Assembly: GCF_024539815.1 (NCBI RefSeq)
Contig: NZ_JAHHIU010000089.1
Coordinates: 1 to 64,000 of the forward strand
From: Streptomyces hayashii
GTDB lineage: Bacteria > Actinomycetota > Actinomycetes > Streptomycetales > Streptomycetaceae
DNA length: 64,000 bases
Direction of reading: 5' to 3'
The position numbers were made by a program, and so were the translations under genes. Positions 58,140 through 64,000 of this stretch are shown piece by piece; position 1 is the first letter of the stretch; each line of letters starts with the position of its first letter. The notes under the pieces were generated by a model. The model saw only the letters and a program-made list of their open reading frames with translations. It searched no databases and was not told the DNA's origin.

Positions 58140-61100
58140 TCAGCCGGCCAGACAGGACGGGCCGAGCAGCACCTTCAGATCGCCGAACAGGGCGGGGTCG
58201 GGCTTGACCCGGTGCCGGTCCAGCCGCAGCACGGTCGTCTTCGTCGGGCCCTGGAGCCTGATGCGGACCTCGCTGTCGCCCCGGTGGTGAGTGAGGATCT
58301 CGCCGAGGCGGTTGATCATCGGCGGGGTGACCCGGGTGGCGGGGATGGTGAGGATCACGGGCGCGTTGGTGCCCGCGTTGGACAGGTCGGGGACCTGGAG
58401 CTCCATCGCGACGAGCCGCGGCACGTCCTCGCGCTTGTCGAGACGGCCCTTGACGAAGACGACGGCGTCCTCGACGAGTTGGGTCGACACGAGCTGGTAC
58501 GTCGCCGGGAAGAACATGCACTCGATGGAGCCCGCGAGGTCCTCCACGGTGGCGATCGCCCAGGCGTTGCCCTGCTTGGTCATCTTGCGCTGCAGGCCGG
58601 AGATGATGCCGCCGATGGTCACCACCGCGCCGTCCGCGTGCTCGCCCCCGGTGAGCTGGGCGATGCCCGCGTCGGCCTTGTCCGACAGGACGTGCTCCAG
58701 ACCGAAGAGCGGGTGGTCGGAGACGTAGAGGCCGAGCATCTCCCGCTCCTGGGCGAGCAGATACGTCTTCTCCCACTCGTCGGTCGTGAACTCGACGTCG
58801 AGTCCGAAGCCCGGCTCGCTGGTGTCCTCCTCGCCCATGCCGCCGAAGAGGTCGAACTGGCCCTCGGCCTCCTTGCGTTTGACCGCGACCACGTTGTCGA
58901 TCATCGGCTCGAAGTGCGCCGTGAGCCCCTTGCGGGTGTGCCCGAGGGTGTCGAACGCGCCGGCCTTGATCAGCGACTCGGTGGTGCGCTTGTTGCAGGC
59001 GACCGCCTCGACCTTGTCGAGGTAGTCGGGGAACGAGGCGTACTTGCCCTTGGCCTTGCGGCTCCTGATGATCGACTCGACCACGTTGGTGCCGACGTTG
59101 CGGACGGCTTCGAGGCCGAAGAGGATCACGTCGTCGCCCTGCGCGGCGAAGTTGTGCACCGACTCGTTGACGTTCGGCGGGAGCACCTTGATGCCCATGC
59201 GCCGGCACTCGTTGAGGTAGACGGCCGACTTGTCCTTGTCGTCCTTGACCGAGGTGAGCAGCCCGGCCATGTACTCGGCGGGGTGGTTCGCCTTCAGGTA
59301 GGCGGTCCAGTACGAGACCAGGCCGTACGCGGCTGAGTGCGCCTTGTTGAAGGCGTAACCGGCGAACGGGACCAGCACGTCCCACAGTGCCTGGATCGCC
59401 TCGTCGCTGTAGCCCTTGTCCCGGGCGCCCTTCTGGAAGAGGACGAAGTTCTTCGCCAGTTCGTCGGGCTTCTTCTTGCCCATCACGCGGCGCAGGATGT
59501 CGGCCTCGCCGAGGGAGTACCCGGCGATGATCTGGGCGGCCTTCTGCACCTGCTCCTGGTAGACGATCAGGCCGTAGGTGACGGCCAGGACCTCCTGGAG
59601 GGGCTCCTCAAGCTCCTTGTGGATCGGGGTGATCTCCTGGAGCTTGTTCTTGCGCAGCGCGTAGTTGGTGTGCGAGTCCATGCCCATCGGGCCGGGACGG
59701 TAGAGCGCGGAGACGGCGGAGATGTCCTCGAAGTTGTCGGGTTTCATCAGACGCAGCAGCGAGCGCATGGGGCCGCCGTCGAACTGGAAGACGCCGAGGG
59801 TGTCACCGCGCTGGAGCAGTTCGAAGGTCTTCGGGTCGTCGAGCGGCAGGGCCAGCAGGTCGAGGTCGATGCCCTTGTTGGACTTCACCATCTTGACGGC
59901 GTCGTCCATGATCGTCAGGTTGCGCAGGCCCAGGAAGTCCATCTTCAGCAGGCCGAGCGACTCGCACTGCGGGTAGTCCCACTGGGTGATGGTCACGCCG
60001 TCCGTGTGCCGCACCCAGATGGGGGCGTGGTCGACGATGGGCTCGCTGGACATGATCACGCCGGCGGCGTGCACGCCCATCTGCCGCACCAGGCCCTCGA
60101 CGCCCTTGGCGGTGTCGATGACCTTCTTGACGTCCGGCTCGTTCTCGTACATCGCGCGGATCTCGCCCGCCTCGCTGTAACGCGGGTGCGAGGGGTCGGT
60201 GATGCCGTTGAGGTCGATGCCCTTGCCCAGGACGTCGGCGGGCATGGCCTTGGTGAGGCGGTCGCCCATCGCGTACGGGTAGCCCAGCACGCGCGCGGAG
60301 TCCTTGATGGCGTTCTTCGCCTTGATCTTGCCGTAGGTGCCGATCATGGCGACCTTGTCGGCGCCGTACTTCTCGGTCACGTACCGGATCACCTCGACGC
60401 GCCTGCGCTCGTCGAAGTCGATGTCGACGTCGGGCATGGAGACGCGCTCGGGGTTGAGGAACCGCTCGAAGATCAGACCGTGCGGGATGGGGTCGAGGTC
60501 GGTGATGCCCATGGCGTAGGCGACGATCGAGCCGGCCGCGGAGCCACGCCCCGGACCGACCGCGATGCCCTGGTTCTTCGCCCACATGATGAAGTCGGCG
60601 ACCACGAGGAAGTAGCCCGGGAACCCCATCTGGATGATGACGTCCATCTCGTACTCGACCTGCTTCTGCCGGTCGTCGGGGACGCCGCCCGGGAAGCGGC
60701 GCTCCATGCCCCGGCGGACCTCCTCCTTGAACCAGGTGACCTCGGTGAAGCCGTCGGGGATGTCGAACTTCGGCATGAGGTTCTTCGCCTCGAACATGCC
60801 GGTGGTGTCGATCTGCTCGGCCACCAGGAGGGTGTTGGCGCAGCCCTCCTGCCAGGCGTCCGAGGAGTCGATGGCGTACATCTCGTCCGTGGACTTCAGG
60901 TAGTAGCCGGTGCCGTCGAAGCGGAAGCGGTCCGGGTCGGAGAGGTTCTTGCCGGTCTGGATGCACAGCAGCGCGTCGTGCGCGGTCGCCTCGTGCGCGT
61001 ACGTGTAGTGCGAGTCGTTCGTCACCAGCGGCGGGATGCCGAGCTTCCTGCCGATCTCCAGCAGGCCGTCGCGGACCCGGTGCTCGATGTCGATGCCGTG

Positions 61101-61679
61101 GTCCATCAGCTCCAGGAAGTAGCGGTCCTTGCCGAAGATGTCCTGGTACTCGGCGGCCGACTTCAGGGCCTCGTCGAACTGGCCGAGGCGCAGCCGGGTC
61201 TGGAGCTCGCCCGAGGGGCAGCCGGTGGAGGCGATCAGCCCCTCGGACCACTGGGAGATGGTCTCCTTGTCCATCCGGGGCCACTTCTGCAGCCAGCCCT
61301 CGGCGTACGCGTCCGAGGAGAGCTTGAAGAGGTTGTGCAGGCCCGTCGCGTTCGCCGCCCAGATCGTCTTGTGGGTGTAACCGCCGGAACCGGAGACGTC
61401 GTCGCGCTTCTGGTGCGGCTGGCCCCACTGGATCTTGCGCTTGTTGCGCCGCGACTCGGGGGCGACGTACGCCTCGATCCCGATGATCGGGGTGACGCCC
61501 GCCTTCTTCGCAGTGTGGAAGAAGTCATAGGCCCCGTGCAGGTTGCCGTGGTCGGACATGGCGATATGGGTCATGCCCATCTCGTTGCACGCGTCGAACA
61601 TGTCCTTCAGCCGCGCGGCACCGTCCAGCAGCGAGTACTGGGTGTGGACGTGCAGGTGCGTGAACGGCGGCTTCGACAC
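58140..61679 (-). CDS. dnaE: DNA polymerase III alpha subunit
   Basis: 1179-residue replicative polymerase. PHP domain at the N-terminus (HLHVHTQYSLLDGAARLKDM, and AMSDHGN). Palm with GRGSAAGSIVAYAMGITDLD and PDVDIDFDERRR supplying the active Asp residues (about 400-430). Tandem helix-hairpin-helix and an OB domain (about 990-1080) follow. Length is that of actinobacterial DnaE1. Start GTG 61679 has TGGAGG nine bases upstream; the open frame continues upstream but is not conserved-looking. Confidence 0.97.
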   Translation of the reverse strand: MSKPPFTHLHVHTQYSLLDGAARLKDMFDACNEMGMTHIAMSDHGNLHGAYDFFHTAKKAGVTPIIGIEAYVAPESRRNKRKIQWGQPHQKRDDVSGSGGYTHKTIWAANATGLHNLFKLSSDAYAEGWLQKWPRMDKETISQWSEGLIASTGCPSGELQTRLRLGQFDEALKSAAEYQDIFGKDRYFLELMDHGIDIEHRVRDGLLEIGRKLGIPPLVTNDSHYTYAHEATAHDALLCIQTGKNLSDPDRFRFDGTGYYLKSTDEMYAIDSSDAWQEGCANTLLVAEQIDTTGMFEAKNLMPKFDIPDGFTEVTWFKEEVRRGMERRFPGGVPDDRQKQVEYEMDVIIQMGFPGYFLVVADFIMWAKNQGIAVGPGRGSAAGSIVAYAMGITDLDPIPHGLIFERFLNPERVSMPDVDIDFDERRRVEVIRYVTEKYGADKVAMIGTYGKIKAKNAIKDSARVLGYPYAMGDRLTKAMPADVLGKGIDLNGITDPSHPRYSEAGEIRAMYENEPDVKKVIDTAKGVEGLVRQMGVHAAGVIMSSEPIVDHAPIWVRHTDGVTITQWDYPQCESLGLLKMDFLGLRNLTIMDDAVKMVKSNKGIDLDLLALPLDDPKTFELLQRGDTLGVFQFDGGPMRSLLRLMKPDNFEDISAVSALYRPGPMGMDSHTNYALRKNKLQEITPIHKELEEPLQEVLAVTYGLIVYQEQVQKAAQIIAGYSLGEADILRRVMGKKKPDELAKNFVLFQKGARDKGYSDEAIQALWDVLVPFAGYAFNKAHSAAYGLVSYWTAYLKANHPAEYMAGLLTSVKDDKDKSAVYLNECRRMGIKVLPPNVNESVHNFAAQGDDVILFGLEAVRNVGTNVVESIIRSRKAKGKYASFPDYLDKVEAVACNKRTTESLIKAGAFDTLGHTRKGLTAHFEPMIDNVVAVKRKEAEGQFDLFGGMGEEDTSEPGFGLDVEFTTDEWEKTYLLAQEREMLGLYVSDHPLFGLEHVLSDKADAGIAQLTGGEHADGAVVTIGGIISGLQRKMTKQGNAWAIATVEDLAGSIECMFFPATYQLVSTQLVEDAVVFVKGRLDKREDVPRLVAMELQVPDLSNAGTNAPVILTIPATRVTPPMINRLGEILTHHRGDSEVRIRLQGPTKTTVLRLDRHRVKPDPALFGDLKVLLGPSCLAG

Positions 61680-61893
61680 GGCTGCGGCCTCCAGGGGAAC
61701 AAGGGTCGACGGGCGCCCCACGGGTTGCGGACGGTCCGGGGGACAGCGTCGAAGTCTATGCCTCGCCACTGACACTCCGGGGTCTCCCCCGCGTACCTTC
61801 ACAGCGAGGGGCACGGGCACTTTCGCACGGCTCCGCCCGTTGGAGACGACAGAAACGCTGTCGTACACGTCATGCACCAGGAGGCACCCAGCG

Positions 61894-63234
61894 ATGTCGG
61901 TTCCGCAGCTCGACGACGAGCACCGCGGCGAGCAGATCCTCGCCGTCTTCGACACCGCGTTCGGCGAGCTCCTGGCCGCCGACCCGGCCGCGTTCCGAGT
62001 GAAGTTCCGGAAGATGGCGGCCTCGGCGTTCGCGTTCTACCGGGGCACGGCGGGCCTCTTCTACCACGATCTCACCGCCAACGACGGCTTCGGCTCCAAG
62101 CGGGGCGGCCCGTTCCTGGACGACCGCACCTCGCGCGTGTGGATCCACGGCGACCTGCACGCGGAGAACTTCGGCACGTACATGGACGCCACGGGCCGGC
62201 TGATCTTCAACGTCAACGACTTCGACGAGGCCTACGTCGGCCCCTTCACCTGGGACCTCAAGCGGCTGTCCGCCTCGCTCGCCCTGATCGGGTACGCGAA
62301 GGCGCTCTCCGACGACCAGATCACCGAGCTGGTGGAGGTCTACGCGGGCGCCTACCGCGAGCGCGTCCACGCGCTGGCGACCGGCGCCAAGAGCGACGAG
62401 GTGCCCCCCTTCACCCTGGACACCGCCCAGGGCCCGCTGCTGGACGCGCTGCGCGACGCCCGCTCGCTGACCCGCTTCGGGCTGCTGGACTCGATGACGG
62501 AGATCCGCGACTTCGAACGCCGCTTCGCGCCGGGCGGCGGCTCCATCGAACTGGACGCGGCGACCCGCTACAAGGTCCTGGCCGCCTTCGACGGCTATCT
62601 GGAGACGCTGCCGGAGTCCTCGCTGACCCGCCCGGACTCCTACCGCGTCAAGGACGTCGTGGGCCGCCGCGGCATCGGCATCGGTTCGGCGGGCCTGCCG
62701 TCGTACAACATCCTCCTGGAGGGCAACAGCGACGCCCTGGAGAACGACGTGGTGATCTACATCAAGCAGGCCCAGACCCCGGCGGTCTCCCGGCACGTCA
62801 CGGATCCGGCGATCCGCGGCTACTTCCAGCACGAGGGCCACCGCACGGTGATCTCCCAGCGCGCTCTGCAGGCGCACGCCGACCCGTGGCTGGGCTGGAC
62901 CGAGCTGGACGGCGCGGGACAGCTGGTCGCCGAGGTCTCGCCGTACGCGGTCGACCTGAACTGGGGCGACATCGACGATCCCGAGGAGATCGCGGGCGTC
63001 GTCGCCGACCTGGGCCGGGCCACGGCCACCATGCACGCGGCCGCGGACGACCAGTCCGGCGAGTCGCTGGTGCCGTTCTCCACGGAGCGGGCCATCGACG
63101 CCGCCATCGCGGCCGACGAGGACGGCTTCGCTCCGCTGCTCGTCGACTTCGCGCACGCCTACGGCGCACGCGCGCGTGCCGACCACCAGATCTTCGTCGA
63201 CCTGTTCCGCAACGGCCGGATTCCAGGTCTCTAA
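61894..63234 (+). CDS. DUF2252 protein
   Basis: 446-residue DUF2252 protein, a family with protein-kinase-like-fold features. The HGDLHAENFG motif (about residues 88-97) resembles the catalytic loop of aminoglycoside-kinase-like enzymes and is followed by NVNDFDEA, resembling the metal-binding Asp. Substrate unknown. AGGAGG lies upstream of ATG 61894. Divergent from dnaE. Confidence 0.88.
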   Translation: MSVPQLDDEHRGEQILAVFDTAFGELLAADPAAFRVKFRKMAASAFAFYRGTAGLFYHDLTANDGFGSKRGGPFLDDRTSRVWIHGDLHAENFGTYMDATGRLIFNVNDFDEAYVGPFTWDLKRLSASLALIGYAKALSDDQITELVEVYAGAYRERVHALATGAKSDEVPPFTLDTAQGPLLDALRDARSLTRFGLLDSMTEIRDFERRFAPGGGSIELDAATRYKVLAAFDGYLETLPESSLTRPDSYRVKDVVGRRGIGIGSAGLPSYNILLEGNSDALENDVVIYIKQAQTPAVSRHVTDPAIRGYFQHEGHRTVISQRALQAHADPWLGWTELDGAGQLVAEVSPYAVDLNWGDIDDPEEIAGVVADLGRATATMHAAADDQSGESLVPFSTERAIDAAIAADEDGFAPLLVDFAHAYGARARADHQIFVDLFRNGRIPGL

Positions 63235-63301
63235 CAGTCCGCCGCTCACAGGGACCCTTTAGCGGTCTCCTACAGGAGCACGTGGCACACTCTCCTCCGC
63301 T

Positions 63302-63994
63302 ATGGACATATCCGGGACCCGCCTCAGAGCCGTACGCGCGGCGCTGTTCACGGCCTTCGTCGTGACGCTCAGCAGCGCGTCGCACGTGCTGCTGTCGCGG
63401 GTCCCGCTGCCGCTCAACACCGTGGCCGCCGTCGCGGTCGCCGTGTTCGCCCTCGCGTACGCACTCGCCGGCCGCGAGCGCGGCTTCGGGCGGATCGCCG
63501 CCCTGCTGATCCCGCTGGAGCTGACCGCCGACACCGTGTTCACCACGGGGCAGCACGTCTGCTACGGCAGGGCGGGCGGCCCGGTCGCCGGCCCGCTGGC
63601 CTCGGTCGGCTGGAACGTCCTGTGCGGCGACGGGACGCCGTTCGGCACCCCGCTGGCCCAGGTCACCGGCACCGACCCCGACAGGCTCGGCGGTCTGCTC
63701 GCCCACGCCGACCCGGCCACCGCCTGGCTGCTGCTCGCCGCGCACGTCTGCGTCGGCCTGCTCGCCGCCGCCTGGCTGCGCCGGGGCGAACGGGCGCTGG
63801 CCCAGCTGCTGCGGGCGGCCACCGCGAACACCTTCCGGCCGCTGCTGCTGGCCGTCGCCGCCGTGAGCGTACGACGTGCCCCGGCGGCCCTCCGTCTTCC
63901 GCGCCCCGCGCCTGTCACGACCACCGTCCGCGAGCGGATCCTCGTGCACTCCCTGGGACGGCGGGGCCCGCCGTGCCCGGTCGTCGCGCTCTGA
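63302..63994 (+). CDS. membrane protein of unknown function
   Basis: 230-residue membrane protein with about four hydrophobic helices (about 12-32, 40-58, 68-85, 140-160) and a basic C-terminal tail. TTGQHVCYGRAGGP and NVLCGDG offer His/Cys residues on the outside, possibly metal ligands. It ends six bases before the window edge and appears complete. Similar proteins occur near copper genes in Streptomyces to my recollection, not verified. Confidence 0.7.
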   Translation: MDISGTRLRAVRAALFTAFVVTLSSASHVLLSRVPLPLNTVAAVAVAVFALAYALAGRERGFGRIAALLIPLELTADTVFTTGQHVCYGRAGGPVAGPLASVGWNVLCGDGTPFGTPLAQVTGTDPDRLGGLLAHADPATAWLLLAAHVCVGLLAAAWLRRGERALAQLLRAATANTFRPLLLAVAAVSVRRAPAALRLPRPAPVTTTVRERILVHSLGRRGPPCPVVAL

Positions 63995-64000
63995 CCGGCC

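Overview
The window is a chromosomal segment of a Streptomyces-type actinomycete. The whole 64 kb has very high GC, GTG starts and ATGA/GTGA stop-start overlaps are frequent, and several genes are typical of actinobacteria: the dual-function isomerase PriA, trpM between trpC and trpB, a TIGR03085-type protein and a GH46 chitosanase. I see no phage, transposon, CRISPR array, rRNA or tRNA gene. From memory, the gltBD-lgt-trp-his-dnaE order resembles the core chromosome of S. coelicolor; I could not check this.

Layout. 1-1456: a zincin-like protein with a C-terminal zinc ribbon and a small acidic protein. 1572-11484: a compact locus whose gene order closely follows the KstR2 regulon of Mycobacterium tuberculosis (steroid C/D-ring, HIP catabolism): two SDRs, echA20, ipdA, ipdB, ipdC, fadA6, kstR2, ipdF and a pair of acyl-CoA dehydrogenases. 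Both divergent promoter regions carry nearly the same 17-bp operator-like sequence. 11487-15582: an FBP/FusB-like gene and a TetR gene facing away from a 25-bp perfect palindrome, an orphan cytochrome b (qcrB paralogue) and a chitosanase. 15720-21774: gltB-gltD with a GlnR-like box upstream. 22159-22890: a VIT/CCC1 metal transporter with iron-box-like sequences upstream.

23172-31019 is the most unusual part: seven tightly coupled genes encoding four different ADP-ribosylglycohydrolase (ARH/DraG) family proteins, a ribokinase, a CaiB/BaiF CoA-transferase and a CitE-like CoA lyase, closed by a strong hairpin. Two ARH paralogues keep the metal-binding aspartates and two have lost some of them. 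I suggest this is a catabolic or salvage pathway for a ribosylated compound that ends in an acyl-CoA cleavage; the substrate is unknown.

31087-40160 (minus strand): hisI, trpE, three small membrane-protein genes, trpC, trpM, trpB, trpA, a DsbA-like protein and lgt. 40287-42902: a TIGR03085 protein, and an ArsR regulator with an MFS exporter preceded by a 44-bp AT-rich palindrome. 42976-48724 (minus strand): hisD-hisC-hisB, a 54-residue membrane protein, hisH-priA-ridA-hisF. PriA probably serves both the his and trp pathways, since no trpF or hisA is visible. 48892-64000: a beta-helix membrane protein, a helical-repeat protein, a LON-N-domain protein, ybaK, a secreted protein, an ABC-2 exporter, a NYN-domain protein, a 54-residue basic protein, dnaE, a DUF2252 protein and a terminal membrane protein.
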